From assembly GCA_965242855.1 (NCBI GenBank), contig OZ251509.1, positions 1,736,001-1,800,000 on the forward strand: 64,000 bases of DNA, given 5' to 3'. A program made the position numbers and the translations under genes. Position 1 is the first letter of the stretch. The number at the start of each line of letters is the position of its first letter. This document shows, in pieces, positions 36,765 through 44,234 of the stretch. Under the pieces are notes generated by a model, which made no database searches, was not told the DNA's origin, and saw nothing but the letters and a program-made list of their open reading frames with translations. The DNA comes from WTGU01 sp965242855 (GTDB taxonomy: Bacteria; Pseudomonadota; Alphaproteobacteria; UBA828).

Positions 36765-37078
36765 GGCCCCGGGTCCCCGCTCTTCCCCGCCTGCGGCGCG
36801 TGCCCGTCGAGCAGGGCCGCGTGGGCCAGGGCATGGGCCGCGGTCGGGCCGGTGATCAACAGGAAGACGAGAATCAGCACCAGCTTGAGCGCCGCCAGAG
36901 AGAACCCGGCCTGGAGCATGAAGCCCGTCAGCATGAAGCCCGCCCCCACCGTATCGGCGACGCTCGTCGCGTGGAGGCGCGTGAAGAGGTCGGGCATCCG
37001 GATCAGCCCGAGGCCGCCCACCATCACGAAGCCAGCGCCGGCGGCGATGAAGAGCCAGCTCAGGACGTGGACGATCAC
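36761..37078 (-). CDS. mrpG: Monovalent cation/H+ antiporter subunit G
   Basis: 105-residue MrpG (PhaG/MnhG family). Three helices: VLSWLFIAAGAGFVMVGGLG, then IRMPDLFTRLHATSVADTVG, the diagnostic loop, then LTGFMLQAGFSL and LVLILVFLLITGPTAAHALA. Start is GTG at 37078, overlapping the mrpF stop as GTGA. The C-terminus GKSGDPGP reaches the start of the DUF4040 gene. Confidence 0.92.
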   Translation of the reverse strand: MIVHVLSWLFIAAGAGFVMVGGLGLIRMPDLFTRLHATSVADTVGAGFMLTGFMLQAGFSLAALKLVLILVFLLITGPTAAHALAHAALLDGHAPQAGKSGDPGP

Positions 37079-37347
37079 CGGCTTCTCTCCGCGCCACCGG
37101 CGCGGCCGCGTCGGATGTAACGCAGGACCGCGATGGTGCCGATGAAGTTGATCAACGCATAGACCAGCGCGATGTCGAGAAAATCCGGACGCTCCGCGAG
37201 GAAGCCTAACGCCGCGATCAGGAGGACGGTCATGGTGCCGATCGCGTTCACGGCCAGGACCCGATCGTAAACGCCGGGCCCCAGGAAGGCGCGGACCAGC
37301 GCCAGCGCCGCGGTCGCCACGAGGGCCGCGACCGCGGCCAGGAACAT
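37075..37347 (-). CDS. mrpF: Monovalent cation/H+ antiporter subunit F
   Basis: 90-residue MrpF with three hydrophobic helices. VRAFLGPGVYDRVLAVNAIGTM is the family hallmark, and ERPDFLDIALVYALINFIGTIAVLRYI forms the last helix with its conserved D and Y. ATG at 37347 shares a base with the mrpE stop (TGATG). Inner-membrane subunit of the Mrp complex. Confidence 0.92.
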   Translation of the reverse strand: MFLAAVAALVATAALALVRAFLGPGVYDRVLAVNAIGTMTVLLIAALGFLAERPDFLDIALVYALINFIGTIAVLRYIRRGRAGGAERSR

Positions 37348-37823
37348 CACGACCGGCCCTCGAGGGCGGCGACGCGCCGGTCCATGCCGCCTGCCTTCAG
37401 CGCCGCGACCGCTTGGCGGGTCAGCGCGTGGACCTGGACGCCATGGGCCGAGACCGCCGTACAGAGCGTGCCGGGGGTGAGCGTGATGGAGTTGGCGTAG
37501 ATCGCCCTGCCGATGTCCGTCTTCTGGCTCGACGGCACGGTTTCCAGCACCGGGTCGATGGCGAGGCGCGGCGCCAGCACCCGGCGGCTCACGTCGAGCG
37601 CCGAGACCAGGATCTGCGCCGCAAGCCAGCCCCAGTAGAGCGGCATCCGGTGGCTCAGGTGGAGCGGATGGCCCTCGTGATCCACCACGTCCATGCGCAT
37701 CGCCAGCGCCACGACGCCCGCGGCGCAGACGGCGCCCGCGGCGAGCAGGAAGATCGCGACGTGGCCGGACAGCGCGAGCCAGAGCCCGTAGAGCACGGCG
37801 AACAGACTGATCGCGTGAAACAC
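37347..37823 (-). CDS. mrpE: Monovalent cation/H+ antiporter subunit E
   Basis: 158-residue MrpE. Two N-terminal helices (LFAVLYGLWLALSGHVAIFLL, then GAVCAAGVVALAM) precede a cytoplasmic domain with WGWLAAQILVSALDVSRRVL and TPGTLCTAVSAHGVQVHALT, the MrpE/MnhE signature. Start is GTG at 37823. First gene of the operon; the 163 bases upstream to thiY should hold the promoter but show no clear -35/-10 pair. Confidence 0.9.
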   Translation of the reverse strand: MFHAISLFAVLYGLWLALSGHVAIFLLAAGAVCAAGVVALAMRMDVVDHEGHPLHLSHRMPLYWGWLAAQILVSALDVSRRVLAPRLAIDPVLETVPSSQKTDIGRAIYANSITLTPGTLCTAVSAHGVQVHALTRQAVAALKAGGMDRRVAALEGRS

Positions 37824-37986
37824 CCCGCCCCCTCGTCCCGGATCGCCCCCGCGCGATTATGCCCGCGCCGCCTCGCCCCGCAACAGCGAATGGCCCGGCG
37901 CGAGAGGCGGCGCGCTTCGTGCGTCCGGCACGCCCGTTCCCTTCTCCCCGCACCCCGCGCCTTCCGCTTGTTCAGATGCGCCGGGG

Positions 37987-38946
37987 TCATTCGAGTTCGA
38001 TGGCGTAGCGGGAGACGGGGAGCGCCTTTTCAATCAGGCCCTGGGCCTCCAGGAAGGCCGCGAAGCGGGCGTAGCGGGCCGTGTCCAGGGCGGCGGGGCG
38101 GAGCGCGAAACGCGGCAGGGTGTCCCGCCAGGCGCGCGCGTTGAGCGCGTCGTCCAGCTCGTCGCGCCCGCGCAGGAACAGGCGCCAGGATTCCTCCGGG
38201 TGGTTGACGAGAAATTGGACGCCGCGCTCCAGCGCATCGACGAAGCGCCGGAGGAGCGGGTCGTCCCGCCGGTCGGGGCGAGCCACGACGATCAACTCGT
38301 CGTAGGGCGGCACGCCGTGCTCCTCGACGTAGAAGGCGCGGCCGGGCCGGCCCTCCAGGTCCATCTGGTTCAGCTCGAAATTGCGGTAGGCGCCGATCAC
38401 CGCATCGACCTGCCCCGACAGCAGCGAGGGAGAGAGCGAGAAGTTGACGTTGACCAAGGTCACGTCCTCCATGCGGATGCCGTGCGGTTCGAGCATGGCG
38501 CGGAGCAGCGCGTCCTCGAAGCCGCCGACCGAGAAGCCGATGGTGCGGCCCTTCAGATCGGCGAGCGTCGCGATGGGGCCGTCGTCCAGCACCAGCAGCG
38601 TGTTGAGCGGCGTCGCCACCAGGGTCGCGATCCGCGACAGGGGCAGGCCCTCGTCCACCTGGATGTGGAGCTGGGGCTGATAGGAGATCGCCAGATCGGC
38701 CTGGCCGGCGGCCACCAGCTTCGGCGGGTCGTTCGGATCCGCCGGCGCGACGACCTCCAGGTCGATCCCGGCCTCTGCGAAATAGCCCTTCTCGAGCGCG
38801 ACGAAGATCGGCGCGTGGTCCGGGTTCACGAACCAGTCGAGCAGGAGGGTGAGCGTCTCGGCCGCGGCGCCCGGCCGCGGCGCCAGAGCGCCGGCCGCGA
38901 GACCGGCGCAGACGGCAATGGCGAGAGTGGTCTTCATGATCCGCAT
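37987..38946 (-). CDS. thiY: Thiamine-precursor ABC transporter substrate-binding protein (ThiY-like)
   Basis: 319-residue periplasmic binding protein of the NMT1/THI5 family. A signal peptide (TTLAIAVCAGLAAGALAPRPGAAAE) is followed by TLLLDWFVNPDHAPIFVALEKG, the pyrimidine-binding family hallmark, and GRTIGFSVGGFEDALLRAML. It most likely binds N-formyl-4-amino-5-aminomethyl-2-methylpyrimidine or HMP, precursors of thiamine, given the TPP riboswitch that heads this operon. Last of thiZXY. Confidence 0.9.
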   Translation of the reverse strand: MRIMKTTLAIAVCAGLAAGALAPRPGAAAETLTLLLDWFVNPDHAPIFVALEKGYFAEAGIDLEVVAPADPNDPPKLVAAGQADLAISYQPQLHIQVDEGLPLSRIATLVATPLNTLLVLDDGPIATLADLKGRTIGFSVGGFEDALLRAMLEPHGIRMEDVTLVNVNFSLSPSLLSGQVDAVIGAYRNFELNQMDLEGRPGRAFYVEEHGVPPYDELIVVARPDRRDDPLLRRFVDALERGVQFLVNHPEESWRLFLRGRDELDDALNARAWRDTLPRFALRPAALDTARYARFAAFLEAQGLIEKALPVSRYAIELE

Positions 38947-38971
38947 CGCATCCTCCTTGTGGCGTGCGCGG

Positions 38972-39712
38972 TCACGCGCCGGCCTGCCAGTAGAGGGCGC
39001 GGCGCAGCGCGTGGTCGACGAGGAAGTAGAGCGCGACCGCGAAGGCCGCGAGGGTGAACAGCGCGGCGAACATCAGGTCGATCTGCATCCGCCCGTTCGC
39101 GTGGAGCATGAGGAAACCGAGACCGGCGCTGGAGCCCACCCACTCGCCGACCACGGCGCCGATGGGGGCCACCGCCGTCGCCACCCGGACGCCGGAGGCG
39201 AGCGCCGGCAGCGCCGCCGGCACCCGGATGCGCCACAGCGTCCGCCACGGGCGCGCGCCCATGGCGCGGGCGAGGTCGAGCCAGCCCGGCTCGGTGCGCC
39301 GCAGGCCGTCGAAGAAGCTCGCGGCCACGGGGAAGTAGATGATCAAGGTCGCCATCGCCACCTTGGAGGCGATGCCGTAGCCGAGCCAGAGCACAAGGAT
39401 GGGCGCCAGGGCGAAGACGGGGACGGCCTGGGAGGCGACGAGGACCGGCAGCAGCCAGAGCCGCGCCGGGCGGACATGGGCCAGCACCAAGGCGCTGCCG
39501 ACGCCCAGCAGCGTGCCCAGCGCAAGCCCTAGGCCGATCTCCAGCAGCGTGGTCTGGGCGTGGCCCAGGATCGTCCCGGCGTGGGCGTGCCAGCTCGCGG
39601 CGACGCGCGCCGGGCCGGGCAGGATGTAATGGGGGGTCCCGGCGAGCCAGACGACCGCCTGCCAGACCAGAAGCAGCCCCCCGCAGATCGCAGCCGGCCT
39701 GAGAACGCGCAC
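38972..39712 (-). CDS. thiX: Thiamine-precursor ABC transporter permease (ThiX-like)
   Basis: 246-residue inner-membrane permease of the SsuC/TauC/ThiX family with about six helices. The EAA loop reads ARAMGARPWRTLWRIRVPAALPALASGVRVA, and WQAVVWLAGTPHYILPGPARVA is the family opening. Start is GTG at 39712, 15 bases after the thiZ stop. It passes the pyrimidine delivered by ThiY. Confidence 0.9.
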   Translation of the reverse strand: MRVLRPAAICGGLLLVWQAVVWLAGTPHYILPGPARVAASWHAHAGTILGHAQTTLLEIGLGLALGTLLGVGSALVLAHVRPARLWLLPVLVASQAVPVFALAPILVLWLGYGIASKVAMATLIIYFPVAASFFDGLRRTEPGWLDLARAMGARPWRTLWRIRVPAALPALASGVRVATAVAPIGAVVGEWVGSSAGLGFLMLHANGRMQIDLMFAALFTLAAFAVALYFLVDHALRRALYWQAGA

Positions 39713-39727
39713 GGACCTGCGCCGCCA

Positions 39728-40498
39728 TCAGGCCGCCCGCCGGCCCGGCACACCGGCGGCGTCGGCCGCCGTAAGCCGCTCGATCAGGCGCGCATGGTGC
39801 TCCTGCAAGGCCCGGTCGCCGACGTTCCGGGGCGGCCTGCCGGCGGGCACCGGCGCTTCCCGCAAGGAGGCGGGCCGGCCGGCCATGACGCAGATGCGGT
39901 CGCCCAGCCGCAGGGCCTCGAGCGGATCATGGGTGACGAGCAGCACGGTGCGCCCGGCGAGCAGGGCGGCCGCGAGTTCCTGGAGCCGCATCCGCGTGAT
40001 CGCGTCGAGGGCCGAGAACGGCTCGTCCATCAGGACGATGGGGCGGTCCTCCATCAGCGTGCGGGCCAGGGCGACCCGCTGCCTCATGCCGCCGGAGAGG
40101 GTGCGCGGCAAGGCGCCGGCCTCCGCGCCCAGGCCCACCCGTTCGAGCAGCGCCAGGGCGCGCGCCTCGTCGGGCCGCGCACCGCGCAGGCGGGCGCCCA
40201 ACGCCACGTTGTCCAGCGCGCGGAGCCAGGGGAGGAGAAGGTCCTGCTGCGCCATGTAGGCGATGCCGGCGCCGCCGGGGATGTCCATGCGCCCGGCCTC
40301 CAGGCGCTCGAGGCCGGCGATGACGCGCAGGAGGCTCGACTTGCCGACGCCGCTCGGCCCCAGGAGGCAGGTCCAGCGGTCGCGCTCCAGCGTCATGTCC
40401 AGGCCGTCGAAGAGCGGCGCGCCGGCGAAGCGCAGGCGGGCGCCCCGGACGCGAACGGCCGCGTTCTGCTGCGACGGAGGGTTGTCTGGCGGGATCAC
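39728..40498 (-). CDS. thiZ: Thiamine-precursor ABC transporter ATP-binding protein (ThiZ-like)
   Basis: 256-residue ABC ATPase. Walker A LGPSGVGKSSLLR, Q-loop MAQQDLLLPWL, signature LSGGMRQRVALARTL, Walker B IVLMDEPFSALD, switch LLVTHDPLEAL. The start is GTG at 40498, only a few bases downstream of the TPP riboswitch, so this is the directly controlled gene of the thiZXY operon. The C-terminus carries about 40 extra residues (PAGRPPRNVGDRALQEHHAR). Confidence 0.92.
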   Translation of the reverse strand: MIPPDNPPSQQNAAVRVRGARLRFAGAPLFDGLDMTLERDRWTCLLGPSGVGKSSLLRVIAGLERLEAGRMDIPGGAGIAYMAQQDLLLPWLRALDNVALGARLRGARPDEARALALLERVGLGAEAGALPRTLSGGMRQRVALARTLMEDRPIVLMDEPFSALDAITRMRLQELAAALLAGRTVLLVTHDPLEALRLGDRICVMAGRPASLREAPVPAGRPPRNVGDRALQEHHARLIERLTAADAAGVPGRRAA

Positions 40499-40502
40499 GT
40501 CT

Positions 40503-40592
40503 CGTTTCCTACGCCGGTCCTAACCGGATCAGGTTCGAGGGGTCGTCGGCGATCGTCCGACCTCTCAGCCGCGCGCGGCTCCCCCAGAGGCG
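40503..40592 (-). promoter_or_regulatory. TPP riboswitch controlling thiZXY
   Basis: On the minus strand the RNA reads GGGGGAGCC then GGCTGAGAGG (pyrimidine-sensing CUGAGA at 40561-40568), then ACCTGATCCGGTTAGGACCGGCG near 40513-40535, the conserved ACCUGAUCUGGNUAAUACCAGCG type diphosphate-sensing arm. The 3' flank GTAGGAAACGAG is both the P1 strand and the likely Shine-Dalgarno of thiZ, whose GTG starts at 40498. Ligand binding would therefore block translation initiation. End points are approximate. Confidence 0.9.
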
Positions 40593-40710
40593 GCCGGACT
40601 ATGCCGCCCCGCCCCGCGACATGCAACCGCAGCCGGTACGAGCGCAGCGGGATGCACCGGGGGGCGGAACGGCCTTATGATCGGACCATGAGCGCCGAAC
40701 GGGGAACCCG

Positions 40711-41970
40711 ATGACGAACGCGGAACTGCTTCGCCGCATCCGGCTCGGCGAGGATTCCCGGCTGGAGCTGAAGAGCGTCCGCACGTCCGGCGGCCGTATC
40801 ACGGCTCCCCACCGGGACGGCTTCGCCGACGAGCTGGCGGCCATGGCCAACAGTCAGGGCGGAACCGTGCTTCTTGGGGCGGACGACGGAACCCGCCATA
40901 TCCACGGCATCCCCCTCGACGACCTGGACGCCGTCGAAGGATGGGCAAGCGAAATCTGCAACGATTCCGTGACGCCCGCGCTCGACGCCGATATCCGCAA
41001 AGCGGAGCTCGAAGACCCGAAGGGTCGGCTCGTGCCGGTGCTGCGCATCGACGTCCAGCGCAGCCTGTTCGTGCACGAGAGCCCAGGCGGCTATTTCCAC
41101 AGGATCGGCAGTTCCAAACGGGAGATGGCGCCCGACGTTCTCGCGCGGTTGTTTCAGGAGCGCAGCCAAAGCCGGATCGTCCGTTTCGACGAGTCCGCCG
41201 TGCCCGATACCGCGCCGTCCGACCTGGACTACGTGCTGACGGGGCGTTTCCTTTCCGGGCGGGTCGTCGATGAGCCTGCGATGCCGGCGTCCGGCAACCT
41301 CCCCGAAACGCCTGAAGGCATATTGCGCAAGCTCCGCATCGTCACCGACGACGCGGACGGAAACGCCTGCTTGACGCTCGCGGGCGTCCTCCTCTGCACG
41401 AAGGAACCGCAACGATGGCTTCCCCACGCGCAGATACAGTCGGTTCGCTACGCCGGTGAACGGACCGACACCGATTACCAGACCGACGCGCGCGACATCG
41501 GGGGGCCGCTCGACGCACAGGTCGCGGAGGCACTGCACTTCGTGCGGCGGAACATGCTGGTGCGCGCGACCAAGCGCGTAGCACGAGAGGAACGCCCCCA
41601 GTTCAGCGAACGGGCGGTGTTCGAGGCGCTCGTGAATGCCGTGGCCCACCGCGATTATTCGATGCCCGGCGCCCGCGTGCGCTTGCATATGTTCGGCGAC
41701 CGGCTCGAACTCTACGTTCCCGGCGCACTGACCAACACGCTCACCCCGGACAGCCTGCACCTGCGGCAGTCGAGCCGGAACGAACTCGTCGTGTCCCTGC
41801 TGGCGCGCTGTCCCGCGCCGTCCGGAGTCGGGCGCATGCGGCTGATGGACCGGCGTGGCGACGGGGTGCCGATCATCCTCCGGGAGTGCCGGGAATTGTC
41901 GGGACGATTGCCGGAATACGGCCTGATCGACGACAGCGAACTGCGGCTGATGATCCCGGCCGCGGCGTAG
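40711..41970 (+). CDS. AlbA_2 (schlafen-like) domain ATP-binding protein
   Basis: 419-residue protein. The N-terminal AlbA_2 domain (LGEDSRLELKS, then DELAAMANSQGGTVLLGADD) is followed by a linker and a C-terminal GHKL-like part with the ERAVFEALVNAVAHRDYS motif and GDRLELYVPGAL. Such proteins are usually called putative transcriptional regulators or RecG-like, though no helicase is present. ATG at 40711 has GGGGAACCCG upstream. It heads a five-gene plus-strand operon, 8 bases before the next GTG. Divergent from the thi operon across about 210 bases. Function in this context unknown. Confidence 0.82.
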   Translation: MTNAELLRRIRLGEDSRLELKSVRTSGGRITAPHRDGFADELAAMANSQGGTVLLGADDGTRHIHGIPLDDLDAVEGWASEICNDSVTPALDADIRKAELEDPKGRLVPVLRIDVQRSLFVHESPGGYFHRIGSSKREMAPDVLARLFQERSQSRIVRFDESAVPDTAPSDLDYVLTGRFLSGRVVDEPAMPASGNLPETPEGILRKLRIVTDDADGNACLTLAGVLLCTKEPQRWLPHAQIQSVRYAGERTDTDYQTDARDIGGPLDAQVAEALHFVRRNMLVRATKRVAREERPQFSERAVFEALVNAVAHRDYSMPGARVRLHMFGDRLELYVPGALTNTLTPDSLHLRQSSRNELVVSLLARCPAPSGVGRMRLMDRRGDGVPIILRECRELSGRLPEYGLIDDSELRLMIPAAA

Positions 41971-41978
41971 AGATCGAC

Positions 41979-42665
41979 GTGGCCAGCATCAAGAGGATCG
42001 TCTGCCTCGCGAACGCCCGGAAGCTCTCGGGCCGGTGCGTCGCGGGCCGCGAATGGAGCGCGGAGCGGGGCGCGGGCGAATGGATCCGGCCCGTGAGCGC
42101 GCGCGACGGCGGCGAGGTCTCCGAGTACGAGCGGCAGTACGAAGACGGCAGCGATCCCCGGCCGCTCGACGTCATCGATGTCCCTCTCCTCGAGCCGAGG
42201 CCGGAAGACTGGCAAACGGAAAACTGGCTGCTCGATCCCGAGTCCTACTGGCGGAAGGAGGGAAAATACTCCTGGTTCGATCTTCCCGACATCGTGGACC
42301 CGGTCAAACCGCTCTGGATCGACGGATTCAGCACCTACAACGGACGGAACGACAAGGTCCCGCTCGAGTCGACGGCGTCGCTATCGAGTTCGCTGCGGCT
42401 GCTCCATGTCGAGCGCCTCGCGCTCGCCGTGTTCAGCCCCGGCGAGGCGTTCGGCAACCGAAAGCGGCGGGTGCAGGGACGCTTCTCCCATGCCGGCAGA
42501 GACTATGCGCTGTGGGTGACCGACCCGGACTACGAGCGGGCTTATCTCTCGAAACTGAACGGCGTGTACGAGATTCGCGATTGCCATGCGACCGTCAGCC
42601 TCGGGGAACCGTATCAGGGCGCCTGCTACAAGCTCATCGCCGCGATCATGGAGGTCGATGGATGA
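41979..42665 (+). CDS. Possible dual OB-fold protein
   Basis: 228-residue soluble protein. It begins ASIKRIVCLANARKLSGRCVAG, then GEWIRPVSARDGGEVSEYE and DVIDVPLLEPRP; the second half has RLALAVFSPGEAFGNRKRRVQGRF and YALWVTDPDYERAYL. From memory, this layout matches proteins annotated as dual-OB domain-containing, which often neighbour DUF488 genes, but I cannot verify that. The start is GTG at 41979, 8 bases after the AlbA gene; upstream extension lies inside that gene. The stop overlaps the next ATG. Probable nucleic-acid or nucleotide binding is inference from the fold name only. Confidence 0.55.
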   Translation: MASIKRIVCLANARKLSGRCVAGREWSAERGAGEWIRPVSARDGGEVSEYERQYEDGSDPRPLDVIDVPLLEPRPEDWQTENWLLDPESYWRKEGKYSWFDLPDIVDPVKPLWIDGFSTYNGRNDKVPLESTASLSSSLRLLHVERLALAVFSPGEAFGNRKRRVQGRFSHAGRDYALWVTDPDYERAYLSKLNGVYEIRDCHATVSLGEPYQGACYKLIAAIMEVDG

Positions 42666-43282
42666 CGGGCGCGGCGGACACGGCGCGTGCGATCTTCACC
42701 GTCGGCCATTCCAATCATTCCCTGGACGGCTTTCTGGCCCTTCTGTCGAAGCACCGCGTCGCCGCCGTCGCCGACGTGCGCTCGGCGCCTTACAGCCGCT
42801 TCAGCCCTCATTTCAGCCGCGACGCCCTCGCCGCCGCCTTGCAGGACCGCGCCATCGGCTATGCGTATCTCGGACGCGAACTCGGCGGGCGCCCGGACGA
42901 TCCGGCCTGTTACGAGGAGGGGCGGGTCAGCTATGAACGCATCGCGCGGACTGAGCGTTTCCGCGCCGGCCTCGCGCGAGTCGCGGACACGGCCGCGCGG
43001 GGCCGTGTCGCGCTCATGTGCGCGGAGAAGGAGCCGCTGGATTGCCACAGGACGCTGCTCGTCGCCCGCGCCCTCGCCGGCAAGGGCGTTCCCGTCGCGC
43101 ACATCCTGGCGGACGGCGCCCTCGAAGCGCACGAGGAGACGATGGATCGGTTGATGGCGGCGTTCACCGGCGATCTGTTTCTTTCACGCGAAGAATCGGT
43201 CGCGCAAGCGATAAAGGAGCGGACCGGGCGCGTCGCTTTCGCCGGTGACGGTCCGACGGGGAAAGGGCGGCGGAGCCGATGA
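42662..43282 (+). CDS. DUF488 family protein (first copy)
   Basis: 206-residue DUF488 protein. FTVGHSNHSLDGFLALLSKH opens the domain, ADVRSAPYSRFSPHF is the conserved arginine segment, and LMCAEKEPLDCHRTLLVARAL carries the C-x-E..CHR motif shared by the family. The last 60 residues are a basic tail (GDGPTGKGRRSR). Catalytic activity is not established for the family. The ATG overlaps the dual-OB stop as ATGA, and the stop overlaps the second DUF488 start likewise. Confidence 0.85.
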   Translation: MTGAADTARAIFTVGHSNHSLDGFLALLSKHRVAAVADVRSAPYSRFSPHFSRDALAAALQDRAIGYAYLGRELGGRPDDPACYEEGRVSYERIARTERFRAGLARVADTAARGRVALMCAEKEPLDCHRTLLVARALAGKGVPVAHILADGALEAHEETMDRLMAAFTGDLFLSREESVAQAIKERTGRVAFAGDGPTGKGRRSR

Positions 43283-43743
43283 AACTCGCGACCATCGGCT
43301 TCACCCGGAAATCCGCCCGACGATTCTTCGCCCTGCTGCGTGAATCGGGCGCCCGGCGCGTCGTCGACGTGCGGCTCAACACCGCATCGCAACTCGCCGG
43401 CTTCGCGAAGAAGGACGACCTCGCCTGGTTCCTCGACGAGATTTGCGGCATGGGCTACGTCCACCTGCCCGCTCTCGCGCCGACCAGGGATTTGTTGGAC
43501 GACTACCGGAAACGCCGGATCGACTGGCGCAGCTACGAATCCCGCTTTCTCGACCTGATGCGCGCGCGGCGGATCGAGGAGACGATCGGCAAGGACGACC
43601 TGGACGGCGGCTGCCTGCTGTGCAGCGAGGACCAGCCGCATCACTGCCACCGCCGTCTGGTCGCCGAATACCTGAACGACCGATGGGGCGGCGTCGAGAT
43701 CGAACATCTCGGGCTGGCACAATCCGGGGAGCGCGGCGCATGA
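43279..43743 (+). CDS. DUF488 family protein (second copy)
   Basis: 154-residue shorter DUF488 protein. ATIGFTRKSARRFFALLRES and VVDVRLNTASQLAGFAKKDD are the domain start, LPALAPTRDLLDDYRK the middle, and LLCSEDQPHHCHRRLVAEYL the C-x-E..CHRR motif. It differs clearly from the first copy (no basic tail, different arginine segment), so the two are not a recent duplication and may form a heterodimer. Overlaps both neighbours by 4 bp. Confidence 0.85.
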   Translation: MKLATIGFTRKSARRFFALLRESGARRVVDVRLNTASQLAGFAKKDDLAWFLDEICGMGYVHLPALAPTRDLLDDYRKRRIDWRSYESRFLDLMRARRIEETIGKDDLDGGCLLCSEDQPHHCHRRLVAEYLNDRWGGVEIEHLGLAQSGERGA

Positions 43744-44234
43744 TCCTTCGGCGGGTGGCCGCGCGCGCCATCGTGGCGGCAACCCTGCTCGCGCCCGCGG
43801 GCGGCGGGGCGGCGGCGGACGAAGCGCGCGAAACACTGACGATCGAGACCGGCTCCGGCAGCCACGCCGTCGCGGTCGAGATCGCCGACACTCCCGAGCG
43901 CCGCGCCGTCGGGCTCATGCACCGGCCCGCGCTCGCGCCCGACCGCGGCATGTTGTTCGATTTCGGAACCACGCGGCCGGTCACGATGTGGATGAAGAAC
44001 ACCCTGATCTCCCTCGACATGTTCTTCACCGACCGCTTCGGCCGGATCGTCGCCATCGCCGCGGAGACCACCCCGCTTTCGCTGAAGCGCATCCCCTCCG
44101 GCGCGCCCGTCCGCTTCGTGCTCGAAATGGCGGGCGGCAGCGCCGCGCGCCTCGGCGCCGCGCCGGGCGACCGCCTGCGCCACCCGCGCTTCGACCGGCC
44201 GGACCCGGCGGCGCCTCAACCCGAGCGGAGGTAA
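43740..44234 (+). CDS. DUF192 family secreted protein
   Basis: 164-residue DUF192 protein. A signal peptide (IVAATLLAPAGGGAAADEA) leads to a domain with AVEIADTPERRAVGLMHRPALAPDRGMLF, the hallmark opening, and VTMWMKNTLISLDMFFTD, IPSGAPVRFVLEMAGG. Such proteins are exported; function unknown. It overlaps the second DUF488 as ATGA, which would couple it to the intracellular cassette, or simply reflects insertion of the cassette in front of it. Its end overlaps the convergent recG end by 19 bases. Confidence 0.85.
   Translation: MILRRVAARAIVAATLLAPAGGGAAADEARETLTIETGSGSHAVAVEIADTPERRAVGLMHRPALAPDRGMLFDFGTTRPVTMWMKNTLISLDMFFTDRFGRIVAIAAETTPLSLKRIPSGAPVRFVLEMAGGSAARLGAAPGDRLRHPRFDRPDPAAPQPERR

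Noticed and set aside
40711..41970. Calling the AlbA_2 protein a RecG-type helicase
   Set aside because: It has no Walker A or DEAD-like motif; the true RecG is at 44216-46297.
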